Source: Candidatus Sysuiplasma superficiale
GTDB taxonomy: Archaea > Thermoplasmatota > Thermoplasmata > Sysuiplasmatales > Sysuiplasmataceae
Reading direction: 5' to 3'
DNA: 58,996 nucleotides
Assembly: GCA_019720975.1 (NCBI GenBank)
Contig: JAGVSJ010000012.1
Span: 1-58,996, forward strand
A program made the translations under genes and the position numbers. The notes beneath the pieces are model-generated. The model ran no database searches. It saw only the letters and a program-made list of their open reading frames with translations, and was not told the DNA's origin. Shown here one piece after another: positions 9,002 through 17,636 of this stretch; position 1 is the stretch's first letter; the number at the start of each line of letters is the position of its first letter.

Positions 9002-9255
9002 CTACGCCTCCGCATTTACTTCAGCCGCACGTGCTTCCGAGATTATATCGGCCGCGATCTTATCTTTAAACAGAGACCTGAGTGAATCCACTTCAAGGCA
9101 AGGTCCGGTATTGGTCTTATTAGAATAGCTTCCTTTGCTTCAGTAAATGCCACTTTCCTGCGTATCGTGTATTTCTTTCCCATTCTGGAGGGAATCGTGG
9201 CTTGTCCTTTCGTTGTGACCGTTGCCACTTTTGAATTCGTATGTAATGAAGCCAA
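9002..9255 (-). pseudogene. vapB: VapB-like AbrB antitoxin, frameshifted
   Basis: From 9255 the frame encodes a SpoVT/AbrB swapped-hairpin domain (VATVTTKGQATIPSRMGKKY then KVAFTEAKEAILIRPIPDLA). The expected C-terminal toxin-binding tail appears only after a shift at about 9095, where the other frame reads DSLRSLFKDKIAADIISEAR and runs to TAG at 9002-9004, just before vapC. The IRRKVAF stretch also looks one or two residues short of the usual IRPGDKVAF. Unshifted translation gives an unrelated tail. Together with the amber codon in vapC, the whole operon is dead. Confidence 0.8.
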
Positions 9256-9680
9256 TTATCCACTACTTGTGTTTCGTCATTACCGAGATAATCAGTAATG
9301 AATAGATAGAGAGCAATATGATTCTGTCAATTGCTTAAGCACGGTGCTTCGAAGAAAATGAACTCTTTCTCCTGAGTCCCTTACTTCGTTTTATAGCCTG
9401 AGCCGTGTGCGTCTGCATGTCAATGCATATCTTTCGGCCGATGCATACGTCGGTCGGATTCATAACTCCTCCGCTGTTGACAAGGGGGATAGAACGTAGA
9501 CGCACAATTTTGAGCGAACCCCCTTCCGCTCTGTCTGCATGTGGATGCGGACTTTCTGGCTGGCAAGGATGGTGTACGCTCTTTCATTCGAAGGTTTCCG
9601 TTCTCAGGCATGAGCGAGTTTCTAGACAGAGACGGGGAATCGTTCATACGGATGAAAAATATGTTCGAGCCTGTGATTAA
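9256..9680. other. Intergenic, no gene seen
   Basis: About 425 bases without a supported gene. Two overlapping frames on opposite strands (about 9405-9689) resemble no family and have low-complexity composition. The only signal I see is GAAAAATATG at 9654-9663, which could be the TATA box for the HAD gene at 9681. Confidence 0.6.
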
Positions 9681-10445
9681 GTGAAACACGGATGCATCCT
9701 TTTAGATTATGGCGGGACAATTGCCTACAGGAATGTGCCTGTGGCTGTAACTGATGAACTCTTTGCGGAAGCGGCCGTCAAATATCTGGGGTCCAGGGGC
9801 ATAACATTTGACGCATGTGCCCTGTCAGAAAGGATATCGGCTGTTTCGAAGAGATTCATCGAAAGGGAAGAAGCGCTAAATATTGACATACCGGACCTGG
9901 AGCGATTTATCGATCTTTCAGCAACAGCTTTCACGGGCATTTCCGAGGCAGAATCACGGGATATTGCACTCAATCTGAATGAACTGTTCTGGTCCATGGT
10001 CGAGGAGGCATATTCACCCCTACCCGGAGCGCATGAGGTGCTGGAATATGTGAAGCACAGATCAATCAGAATGGGCATTGTTTCCAATCACCACAACGGT
10101 GCTTCCCTGAGAAACTGGCTAAAGCACAGTGGCATGCTTTCATATTTCGAAACAGTGACAGTGTCCTCGGAGGTCGGGTGCCGCAAACCCGATCCCAGGA
10201 TCTTCAGGATGACTCTTGAAAAGATGGATTGCGAAGCGTCACTCTCGCTCTTTGTCGGCGACAGCCCTGTGATGGATGTGGCCGGTGCCTCTGCCGTCGG
10301 AATGAAGTCAGTGCTTACAAACCAGGCACGCATCCTCCACTGTGCGGAAGACATGCACCCGAGCGTTCAGCCCGACTTCATCATCGGCAGTCTGTCCGAA
10401 CTGAGGACAGTCATCGATGGTATCGAATTCCGTTCCGGCTTCTGA
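9681..10445 (+). CDS. HAD-superfamily hydrolase, variant motif I
   Basis: A 254-residue haloacid dehalogenase-like protein with a helical cap (about residues 20-115). Motif I is LLDYGGTIA (Asp9, with Gly11 where phosphatases usually have the second Asp). Motif II is the Ser of IVSNHHNG, motif III the Lys of CRKPDPRIF, and motif IV GDSPVMDVAGA. The nucleophile is kept but the acid/base Asp is replaced, so activity may be weak or the reaction may differ from standard phosphate monoester hydrolysis. The start is GTG at 9681; AT-rich sequence at 9654-9663 fits a near-leaderless transcript. It stands alone. Confidence 0.85.
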   Translation: MKHGCILLDYGGTIAYRNVPVAVTDELFAEAAVKYLGSRGITFDACALSERISAVSKRFIEREEALNIDIPDLERFIDLSATAFTGISEAESRDIALNLNELFWSMVEEAYSPLPGAHEVLEYVKHRSIRMGIVSNHHNGASLRNWLKHSGMLSYFETVTVSSEVGCRKPDPRIFRMTLEKMDCEASLSLFVGDSPVMDVAGASAVGMKSVLTNQARILHCAEDMHPSVQPDFIIGSLSELRTVIDGIEFRSGF

Positions 10446-10560
10446 TTCGCATGGCCGTTGAAACAGATTCCTGCCGTAGCAGCTGATTGGCGAAAGACAG
10501 CTCTAAGGAATAATGAACGGCCTCACATTGCGCGCATTTGTTCGAAGGACGTCAAATAAT

Positions 10561-10570
10561 CTATTTAAAT
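10561..10570 (+). promoter_or_regulatory. TATA box, secreted His/Met protein gene
   Basis: CTATTTAAAT is centred 27 bases before the GTG at 10593, predicting a leaderless GTG start. An ATG follows in frame at 10602. Confidence 0.65.
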
Positions 10571-10592
10571 TGCCCTGCCAAATAGTCATTCA

Positions 10593-11747
10593 GTGATTAA
10601 TATGATTGGCGCAGGAAAGTTTATGGCTATTTCAGTAGCCGCACTGATGCTGCTGTCAGCAGCCTCCCTTGCTGTTGGAGATACAGGGCACCAGCATCCG
10701 GCACCCAATATGCCGGAGATGGAGATACATGACCATTCCATCATTGTTTCGAACAGCAAGATAACCGTATGGTTCCAGGGCTTCAAGCCGATGCTGCACA
10801 TCTTCTACCGCAACCAGAGCAACACAACCGGCTTTACAATAGATGTTCGCGGTGTCTATGAGATAAACAGCACCGGAGTGCCGGTCGCAGTCCTGTCCAC
10901 TGTAAGGGCATTCCCCGACATGCAGGACATGAACGGTGCAGGTGCGGGAATATTCAACTACAGCAGCGGTGTTTCCGTGACATATGACAGTGCAGCTCAG
11001 ATGGTGAACATAACATTCTCCCTGACATCGGAAGAGTTCGCTCTCTCGCCGAATCAGCCCATGCCTGGTCAGGGTGGCAGTGACAACCAGAACGCAATAC
11101 CGGCTGACGACGGGCTTATGCATCCTTCCAGCCCGGTGGGTCAGGGAAGCATTGCAATTGTCTTCCATGTGAATGAGTCCTCAGCTCATGTCAAATTTGA
11201 CCTGCTTGTCAACCACTGGACCTGGCTCAACAGCACTGGCGACAGACTTGCGCTTGTCGTTGCCGTTGTGGGTCATCAGTCGGTACGCGGCGACCAGGGA
11301 CAGGAACCGACTTCAACTGGAACAGAGATGAAGGATAACAGGAACAACGACAACAGCCAGAATGGCAATGCTGTAGCAAACTCCAACGACAATTCACAGG
11401 GCAGTGACAGCGGGAACAGTGTGATTATAGGCAGCTCATTCATGCAGCTCGGCTACATCTCCTGGGGCAGCACGGCCACCGCAACCTACAGCAACGGGAC
11501 AACCACACCAGTATCTGTCAACGTCACAATGTTCAGCCACGGCATCGAAGAGGCAGGAGTGACACACATATGGTTCGTCTTCACCCCGCCCGCCGGCTGG
11601 GCAACAAATTATTCAAAACTGGTATATGATCCGACTGCGGGCCTTTCGGGCTCTCTGACTGCAACCTCTTATGCCGTGATTGGCGGAGCTGCTGCCGTGG
11701 CTCTCCTTGCCGGGATATCTGTCGTGCTGATACGCAGAAAGCGCTGA
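10593..11747 (+). CDS. Secreted, membrane-anchored protein with His/Met-rich N-terminus
   Basis: Family not recognised. It has a signal peptide (about residues 1-30) and then a mature N-terminus rich in His and Met (GHQHPAPNMPEMEIHDHS), which resembles metal-binding stretches, possibly for copper; this is inference only. The middle is beta-rich with many N-glycosylation sequons (NQSNTT, NYSS, NESS). An Asn/Asp/Ser-rich linker runs at about 245-275 and a second beta-rich region follows. The end is one transmembrane helix (about 358-380) closed by RRKR. The design is that of an archaeal pseudoperiplasmic surface protein anchored at its C-terminus. GTG at 10593 is favoured by the promoter; ATG at 10602 is the alternative. 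Confidence 0.75.
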   Translation: MINMIGAGKFMAISVAALMLLSAASLAVGDTGHQHPAPNMPEMEIHDHSIIVSNSKITVWFQGFKPMLHIFYRNQSNTTGFTIDVRGVYEINSTGVPVAVLSTVRAFPDMQDMNGAGAGIFNYSSGVSVTYDSAAQMVNITFSLTSEEFALSPNQPMPGQGGSDNQNAIPADDGLMHPSSPVGQGSIAIVFHVNESSAHVKFDLLVNHWTWLNSTGDRLALVVAVVGHQSVRGDQGQEPTSTGTEMKDNRNNDNSQNGNAVANSNDNSQGSDSGNSVIIGSSFMQLGYISWGSTATATYSNGTTTPVSVNVTMFSHGIEEAGVTHIWFVFTPPAGWATNYSKLVYDPTAGLSGSLTATSYAVIGGAAAVALLAGISVVLIRRKR

Positions 11748-11844
11748 AAGCAGTCATTTCCTCATGCCTGGAGACGTAAAACCTCTTTCCAAAAACCTTT
11801 ACTGTAATTTTCCTTTCAGTCTTTTCCTGGCGGCGTGACAAGTG

Positions 11845-11850
11845 TTAATA
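11845..11850 (+). promoter_or_regulatory. Possible TATA element before the 11882 gene
   Basis: TTAATA predicts transcription from about 11873. This supports the ATG at 11882 rather than the upstream in-frame GTG at 11855. It is a weak match. Confidence 0.35.
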
Positions 11851-11881
11851 CCCCGTGCCCTTCTTCTCCGCCAGTGACCCG

Positions 11882-13348
11882 ATGACAGATGTGTCGGATG
11901 ATAATGACATTGACCGGATGCTTTCAGCCGATCCGGTCCTGCTTGCCGAGTTTGTGATATATATTTACTATCAGTTCAGGCAGGAACTGACGGACTCCGA
12001 GGTCAGGATATCGCTTGAAAAGGTTCTTGACGGAAGCCACTCCTCATCCGCAAACGACACTCTTGAAAAGCATCTCGCAGGAATGCTATTCCAGGAAAGG
12101 CTGCAGAAACATTTGTTTTCGGATGAGGATGCGGCAGCGGCGGTACGCACCGTGATTGCGCGGATAGCAGAGGCAGGTGAAAAGGGGCACAGCTACCTCA
12201 GTGACATGGTGATAAGGAATTATCCTCACTTCCGCAGGATGCTTGCCGCGACTTATTCAGACAACCTGAGGGAGAGGAGCGTATACGCGTCCATACACAA
12301 CCATTTCGATGCCGAGGAGGAGATATACAGGTCTGCATGCTACATCTTTCCGGGCACTGCAGGGCATGCGCTTGAAACATTCGAGAAGGTGTATTCAGGC
12401 CGTGATTATGCCAGCATTCTCTCCAATCCCGGCATAAGGCAGATGGAATTTCTACAGTGGTTCAACGTCCGCTATGTCATACCGGCCGCCGGCCTCCTTC
12501 CGCCGGAGTGGTACATGGGTGAGTTCAGACACCTTCTTAGCGACAGGGTGAGGCCAATATTCATGAATGTGCTGAATCAGAGAAATTCGCTGTTTTCCGT
12601 CAAGGGCTTCCAGAAGAACAGGACTGTATTTGCCGATGCCGTGTCCAACGAACGTTTCACTGTGCAGATGTCAAAGGTGAAGGACATACCTGACGATTCG
12701 CTGATCGAATGCACTCTGATAAGAAGAGCATCCTCTTACACACTCAACAGCGTCATGAAGCTTCTCCCGGGACAGCAGTCCAGGGAACTGCTTGAGGACA
12801 TGTCGAAAAGAAGAAAGGTTATGGCTGAGATTTCCGCCAAATTTTTCAAGGCGATGGGGACACATGCCGTCATCCGTCCCTCGCTTAAGGATGCAATAGC
12901 TTCCTATGAAGAATTCACGGGCGGGCTCGATATGCCTGAACTGAAGGAAATGGGCATGCCATTGCTTCTGAATTCCGATGTCTTCAGGTCCTATTCAAAC
13001 CACAGATCTGCGCTTCTGTGCGAAGAGAACAATTTCTACATCTCGCTGCATTATCCGCTGCTCATTGACGTGATGGAAGGGACGCTGCGCGGAAAGGATG
13101 CCGTGGAGGTCGTCAGGATGAGCTTTGAAAATCAGGTCGCCATGCCCTTCACCGCAATCAAAAGGCTTCTTCGGGAAAGGCCGGCGGAGCTGCTGTCTGC
13201 GCTGAGGGTTGCCTACAGCAACGTTGAAACGGTGGCTGAAATGGAGGAGTTCATAACAAGGACAAGGAACCATTCCGTCGACTACTCGCCTCTCCCTCTC
13301 TTCTCAAAACTTAACACATATGCCGACAGCTTCGTCATGATGGACTGA
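11882..13348 (+). CDS. Hypothetical protein, 488 residues
   Basis: I do not recognise the family. The protein is soluble and acidic, with no signal peptide or membrane segment, and is probably mostly alpha-helical. There are no cysteine clusters or nucleotide-binding loops. The C-terminal third (FTAIKRLLRERPAELLSALR and following) looks like helical repeats. Codon use matches its neighbours, and the frame is long, so it is clearly coding. An in-frame GTG at 11855 would add nine residues. The 3' end overlaps the convergent thioredoxin-like gene by 14 bases. Confidence 0.7.
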   Translation: MTDVSDDNDIDRMLSADPVLLAEFVIYIYYQFRQELTDSEVRISLEKVLDGSHSSSANDTLEKHLAGMLFQERLQKHLFSDEDAAAAVRTVIARIAEAGEKGHSYLSDMVIRNYPHFRRMLAATYSDNLRERSVYASIHNHFDAEEEIYRSACYIFPGTAGHALETFEKVYSGRDYASILSNPGIRQMEFLQWFNVRYVIPAAGLLPPEWYMGEFRHLLSDRVRPIFMNVLNQRNSLFSVKGFQKNRTVFADAVSNERFTVQMSKVKDIPDDSLIECTLIRRASSYTLNSVMKLLPGQQSRELLEDMSKRRKVMAEISAKFFKAMGTHAVIRPSLKDAIASYEEFTGGLDMPELKEMGMPLLLNSDVFRSYSNHRSALLCEENNFYISLHYPLLIDVMEGTLRGKDAVEVVRMSFENQVAMPFTAIKRLLRERPAELLSALRVAYSNVETVAEMEEFITRTRNHSVDYSPLPLFSKLNTYADSFVMMD

Positions 13349-14141
13349 CACCGACCAGGTGCCTGTAGAAATCGCTTTTCCGCAGCTCCTCTACCGCCTT
13401 CCGCGTGAATTCCACTCCTTCGGAAAAGCCAGTCAGAACATGCCGCACACTTCCGTCCTCCATCTCGAAGAACAGCTGGGGGATGATATAGTCAGCGCAC
13501 CAGTCGCCATGTTCCATCACAATCCGGTCGGCCTCCTGCTCCCTGCTGTCTATGTCAAGCAAAACGAGTTCCGCCCCCAGCTCGGACGCCATTTCACGTG
13601 CCGGCTCAACTGTCGTCGGAACGCAGTGCGGGCACCAGTTTGCATAGACGACATGCACGCGTCTGACCTTCGAGGCCTTCCCTTCCGCACCTGTGCATGC
13701 GCCGCACCTGGGGGAGGCAGTATCAAACCTCTGCGTGAACGGGCTGCCGCATGCCGTGCACCTGAACAGTGCAATTCTTGAGGCGTCATCCGATTTCCCC
13801 CGTCTGTAATTCTGGTTCCAGTAGGCCTCTGTCATCACCTTCTCTCCCGTGGAACGCCCTTCAAGGCCCATCTCCCAGGGATGCCTGGTGGCGATCCTTA
13901 TGTCCTCATCCCTGACATCTATTGCACCGCCGCTTATGGATTCTATGAACTGCCTGAGTGCAGCCGCATCCGCACCCATGCCGTACATGACAATTCTGGA
14001 AATGTACCCGCCGCCGCAGGCGAAACATGCAATATCCGGTCTCCTCAGGAAATAGTGTCTTGCGGGACCGCTGCAGTGCCCGTAACAGGCAGTATCGGAA
14101 GAGAGCTTAAGCCTGATCGCTTCCTCCGCATGCTTCTCCAT
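13335..14141 (-). CDS. Thioredoxin-fold protein with zinc-ribbon-like cysteines
   Basis: Two parts are visible. Residues 1-160 are a Cys-rich region with pairs in CYGHC, CFAC, CTAC and CGAC, suggesting one or two metal-binding ribbons. Residues 165-260 are a thioredoxin-like domain whose active site is YANWCPHCVPT, followed by the expected helix and by the cis-Pro in IIPQLFFE. It could be a cytoplasmic disulfide reductase or a redox-linked metalloprotein; the partner is unknown. The ATG at 14141 has both a TATA box (14165-14174) at leaderless distance and GGAAGG just upstream. The gene may be transcribed separately from the aminotransferase gene that ends upstream of it at 14192. Confidence 0.75.
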   Translation of the reverse strand: MEKHAEEAIRLKLSSDTACYGHCSGPARHYFLRRPDIACFACGGGYISRIVMYGMGADAAALRQFIESISGGAIDVRDEDIRIATRHPWEMGLEGRSTGEKVMTEAYWNQNYRRGKSDDASRIALFRCTACGSPFTQRFDTASPRCGACTGAEGKASKVRRVHVVYANWCPHCVPTTVEPAREMASELGAELVLLDIDSREQEADRIVMEHGDWCADYIIPQLFFEMEDGSVRHVLTGFSEGVEFTRKAVEELRKSDFYRHLVGVSPS

Positions 14142-14164
14142 GCCTTCCAGATCAGCAGTATTTC

Positions 14165-14174
14165 ATTTTATTGT
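14165..14174 (-). promoter_or_regulatory. TATA box, thioredoxin-fold gene
   Basis: ACAATAAAAT on the minus strand is centred about 28 bases before the ATG at 14141. Confidence 0.55.
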
Positions 14175-14191
14175 TTTGGTTTCTCAGCTGC

Positions 14192-15388
14192 CTACTTTGC
14201 GGTCGAGATCGCATTTTCCAGCCCGTCCATTGCCTTCTCCATCATGTCCATTGGCGCCAGAAAGACGGATCTGAAGTGCATGCTGCCGTACTCCCTGTCG
14301 AATCCCGAACCGTTTACGAAGAGGACGTGCCCCCTGTTTAGCACATCGAGCACAAAATCCATATCGCTTCTCCATCGTTTCGACTCAATTTTCGGAAACA
14401 CGTAGAATGCCCCCCTGGGCCTGACAACCGACAGTCCGTCCATGGCATTGATCCTCTTCACAGCGTAGTTTCTCCGCTCCCTGAGCTTCCCTATCATCTC
14501 CCTGACATGTCCCTGCTCCCCGTTCAGAGCCTCTATCATCGCCCTCTGTGCAGGGTTGCTGGCACAGAGCCTCGCCCTGACCTGTTTCAGGAATGCATCT
14601 TTGAATTCAGCAAGCGAGTCACCGGAATCCCTGAATATGACATATCCGACCCTCCATCCGGTAACAAGGTAGCTCTTTGAGAAACCGTTGAATATTATCA
14701 GAGGCACATCCCTGGATATGCTTGAAGGCGAAACATGTTTTCCCTCGTAAACAAGCATGTCGTATATCTCGTCTGATATCACCGGAAGGCCGTGTTCACC
14801 TGCAATGTCGCATATGCCCCTGATGTCCTTCTCACTGTAAACGGCCCCTGTCGGGTTGTTCGGGCTGACTATGAGTATCGCCCTTGTCCTGTCGCTTATC
14901 CTCCTCCTCATATCGTCGAGATCTGGTCTCCATTCCTCCTCTTCCACTGTCCTGTAGGATACCGGCCTGCCGCCGAAATAACGTGTCACCGAGGAATACG
15001 GCGGATATGTCGGTCCGGGGACCAGCAGCTCATCTCCCTGCTCTATGAGCGCACCAATTGTCAGCTGTATGCCCTCAGTTATGCCGCTCGTCACAACAAC
15101 ATCATCCTTTCCAACAGGGTTGTTGTTTTTCACCCTTTCCCGCCTGCATATGGCCTCACGCAGCTCCTCATCGCCCTCAGAATCGCCGTAACCGTTGTAC
15201 CCCTCCAGCACTGCGTCAAAGAGTGCGCGCTTGATGTGTTCCGGGGTGTCGAAGTCATAGGCATCAGGGTCTCCTATGTTCATCCTTGTAACTTCGATAC
15301 CGCTCTGCTCAAGCTTCCTTGCAGGAAGCACCACATCCCTTATTGCATACTCCATCCCGGAGGCTCTTGCGGCCGGCCTTACCTTCAT
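14192..15388 (-). CDS. Class I/II aminotransferase (alanine-type)
   Basis: A fold-type I PLP-dependent aminotransferase of about 398 residues, closest in pattern to archaeal alanine/aspartate aminotransferases. Seen are the N-terminal substrate loop (NIGDPDAYDF), the PLP contacts VTSGITEGI and GPTYPPYSS, the Asn of SPNNPTGAVY, the Asp and Tyr of ISDEIYD, and the Schiff-base Lys in GFSKSYLVTGWRVGY with the following Arg. It likely transfers amino groups between alanine or a related amino acid and 2-oxoglutarate. An ATG at 15409 is in frame, but the TATA box at 15411-15420 points to the ATG at 15388 as a leaderless start. Confidence 0.93.
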   Translation of the reverse strand: MKVRPAARASGMEYAIRDVVLPARKLEQSGIEVTRMNIGDPDAYDFDTPEHIKRALFDAVLEGYNGYGDSEGDEELREAICRRERVKNNNPVGKDDVVVTSGITEGIQLTIGALIEQGDELLVPGPTYPPYSSVTRYFGGRPVSYRTVEEEEWRPDLDDMRRRISDRTRAILIVSPNNPTGAVYSEKDIRGICDIAGEHGLPVISDEIYDMLVYEGKHVSPSSISRDVPLIIFNGFSKSYLVTGWRVGYVIFRDSGDSLAEFKDAFLKQVRARLCASNPAQRAMIEALNGEQGHVREMIGKLRERRNYAVKRINAMDGLSVVRPRGAFYVFPKIESKRWRSDMDFVLDVLNRGHVLFVNGSGFDREYGSMHFRSVFLAPMDMMEKAMDGLENAISTAK

Positions 15389-15410
15389 GAGTGACAGGTA
15401 ATGCATCATC

Positions 15411-15420
15411 TCTAAAAATC
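15411..15420 (-). promoter_or_regulatory. TATA box, aminotransferase gene
   Basis: GATTTTTAGA on the minus strand is centred 27-28 bases before the ATG at 15388. It overlaps the alternative upstream start, so that start is unlikely. Confidence 0.6.
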
Positions 15421-15434
15421 TTACATCCTTTCCC

Positions 15435-17636
15435 TCATGCCTTCCGCTTCGTCAGCTCCCTTGTAACTTTCCTGAGGCCGCTCTTGGCCTCTCTGCAATC
15501 GCTGTCAACCGAGAGGGCCAGAAGGAACTGCTTCTTTGCCTCTTCGAGTTTACCGTCCGCCATAAGTGCTTTTCCGAGACCTGTCAGGGTTGTTGTGTTG
15601 CCCTCCATTTCAGCAGCCCTTTCCATCTCCTTCAGAGCTTCACCGTACTGTCCTCTCATGAAGCGCATGGCACCGAGGTTGTAATGATGCTGCCAGAGAT
15701 AGCTATCATGAAGCTGAGAGAGCATCTCTTCGGCAAGTGACAAGTCACCCCTCAGGCACAGCGCAACAGCCCTGTTGATGCTGGCAGGATAACTCCTGAA
15801 CCTGAGTTCGTTGAAGTGGTCGCATGCCTCCTTGGTGTATTCCTCCATCATCAGCAGCACACCTGCATTATTGCGATCAGGGAATGAGGGTCTGTCCTTC
15901 TTCCTGAGCAGCCGCGCCGCCTTCCCGGGCCTGCCAAGCAGCATCGAAAGTGCCGGTTCGAGCGTCATTCTGAACGGGTTCTGCAGTTCTGCGGCAATCA
16001 CATGCGCAGCCGGGTAATCCCGCAGCTTGATAAGTGAGGAGATGTTCCTCATCCTCCATTCCTGTCCCCCTCCGTTCATCATCCGGTTTGATATGTCTCT
16101 CGAAAATACGTATCTTCCGCAGGAAAACGCCCATCTCTCAGCTGCAAGCGCAAGATCCTCTGTGGTTATGTCGGCCGACTCAATGCCGTTCATCAGCCTT
16201 GAAAAAGCATACTTCGCTTCATTTGTCCTTATGTTGCTCAGCAGAACAAGCGCGCCCTCCCTCTCCTGAGGCGAAGGAAAGTCCCTGCGCACAGCCTCCT
16301 CTATCTCCTCTGCCGTCAGCTTTTCCTGATAACGCCCTGCTGAAGGTCCGCTGCTTGCAGCCTCAGAGGATGGGATTTGGTCCCCTGCAGTGAATGTGGC
16401 CGCAACCGGGGTGGCCGTCATCGGTTCGCTGCCCTTACCTATTTCCCCAATAACCTGCACGGCGATCTCATTGCCCGGCTCAATCTCAAGTGCCCGCCTT
16501 GCATAGCGCTCAGCTTCAGCAATGTCGCCGTTCTTCAGGAAAACAGATGCGGCCACGGCCATCACGGCTCCATCCTCCCTCTTCTGAAGATATTCCTTCA
16601 GGGCGGCAGTCGCACCGTTCATTCCGCTTTCCGCCATTATCAGTGCCCTGGTCCTCAGTGCGGCCATGTCACCTGGAGCTGCGGAGAGTATCTTTTCAAG
16701 AATGGAGAGAGCATCATCGGCCATACCCATCGAGTAGCGTGCGAGTGCAAGGTTGCGCATTATGTCCGGATTGCCGGGAGAATATTTCAGCGCCTTCTCA
16801 TAATCCCTGGCAGCCTCGTTCACCCTGCCCATATTCTGGAGTGCAACCCCTCTGTTCTGGAGGGCCCTTACATGTCCGGGATTGATGGAGAGCACTCTGT
16901 TGTAACATTCAATCTCCGAAGAGTAGTCACCCATCGCGTACAGTGCAGACGCCTTGCCCAGCCAGTTGTCCGTACTGGCGCCGTTGCACTTTATCGCCAT
17001 TTCGAACTGTCTCAATGCCTCCTCAAACCTCTTCTCCCTCAGAAAGACAAGCCCCCTGAGCCTGAAAACCTCCTCAGACTCCGGTTTCATCGAGGAAAGG
17101 AGGTCCAGAGCCCTGAGAACTTCGTCGAAATCACCTGCATCGTATCTTCCCCTTGCATACATCATCGCGTCCCTGTACCTTCTCTGCACATCCACAGCCG
17201 TTCCCCTGCCTTTTGTGGCAGGGCCCGTCATTGCAATGTTCCTGTACCGGGCCGTCGATGAAGCAATCCTCGTGAATGCATTTCCTGTGACGCTTTCATC
17301 CACGCCCTTCAGTTTGAGCGCACCGGTGTCAAGCCTTTCAGGGGAGAGCAGGATCACATGCTGCCTGCGCAGTTTTGCCTTTCTTGCAGCCCTGTTAAGT
17401 CTCTGAACATCAATCGGCACGGAAGGCAGGGGAAAGAGGAGTGTGCAATCCGTTCCTCCCCTCTTTCCGGTGATTATGAATATCTCATCGAAGAGCTCCC
17501 TGCCCCCCACGCTCACCTTCAGAGCGGAAGCTATGGAGGCGCATATGCTGCTGTAATCGTCGAAAGAGAGGGAGGCAAACATGCCCGTCCTGTCTTCATG
17601 CTCCGGCTGGACATGGCGTGAAACAGTGGAACTCAT
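15435..17636 (-). CDS. TPR-repeat protein
   Basis: A 733-residue cytoplasmic protein. Residues 1-150 form an unfamiliar alpha/beta-looking domain (FDEIFIITGKRGGTDCTLLF). From about 165 to 410 there are consecutive tetratricopeptide repeats with the typical G/A-Y/L-A pattern, such as YAMGDYSSEIECYNRVLSIN and NMGRVNEAARDYEKALKYSP. A Ser/Ala-rich linker follows at about 405-430, and more repeats occur to the end (about 600-730). TPRs serve as protein-binding scaffolds. Its start codon overlaps the stop of the upstream TPR/zinc-ribbon gene by 4 bases (ATGA), so the two are translationally coupled and probably work together. No enzymatic motif is seen. Confidence 0.85.
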   Translation of the reverse strand: MSSTVSRHVQPEHEDRTGMFASLSFDDYSSICASIASALKVSVGGRELFDEIFIITGKRGGTDCTLLFPLPSVPIDVQRLNRAARKAKLRRQHVILLSPERLDTGALKLKGVDESVTGNAFTRIASSTARYRNIAMTGPATKGRGTAVDVQRRYRDAMMYARGRYDAGDFDEVLRALDLLSSMKPESEEVFRLRGLVFLREKRFEEALRQFEMAIKCNGASTDNWLGKASALYAMGDYSSEIECYNRVLSINPGHVRALQNRGVALQNMGRVNEAARDYEKALKYSPGNPDIMRNLALARYSMGMADDALSILEKILSAAPGDMAALRTRALIMAESGMNGATAALKEYLQKREDGAVMAVAASVFLKNGDIAEAERYARRALEIEPGNEIAVQVIGEIGKGSEPMTATPVAATFTAGDQIPSSEAASSGPSAGRYQEKLTAEEIEEAVRRDFPSPQEREGALVLLSNIRTNEAKYAFSRLMNGIESADITTEDLALAAERWAFSCGRYVFSRDISNRMMNGGGQEWRMRNISSLIKLRDYPAAHVIAAELQNPFRMTLEPALSMLLGRPGKAARLLRKKDRPSFPDRNNAGVLLMMEEYTKEACDHFNELRFRSYPASINRAVALCLRGDLSLAEEMLSQLHDSYLWQHHYNLGAMRFMRGQYGEALKEMERAAEMEGNTTTLTGLGKALMADGKLEEAKKQFLLALSVDSDCREAKSGLRKVTRELTKRKA

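Noticed and set aside
9405-9689. Two opposing short frames before the HAD gene
   Set aside because: They overlap each other, lack ribosome-binding sites and resemble no family.
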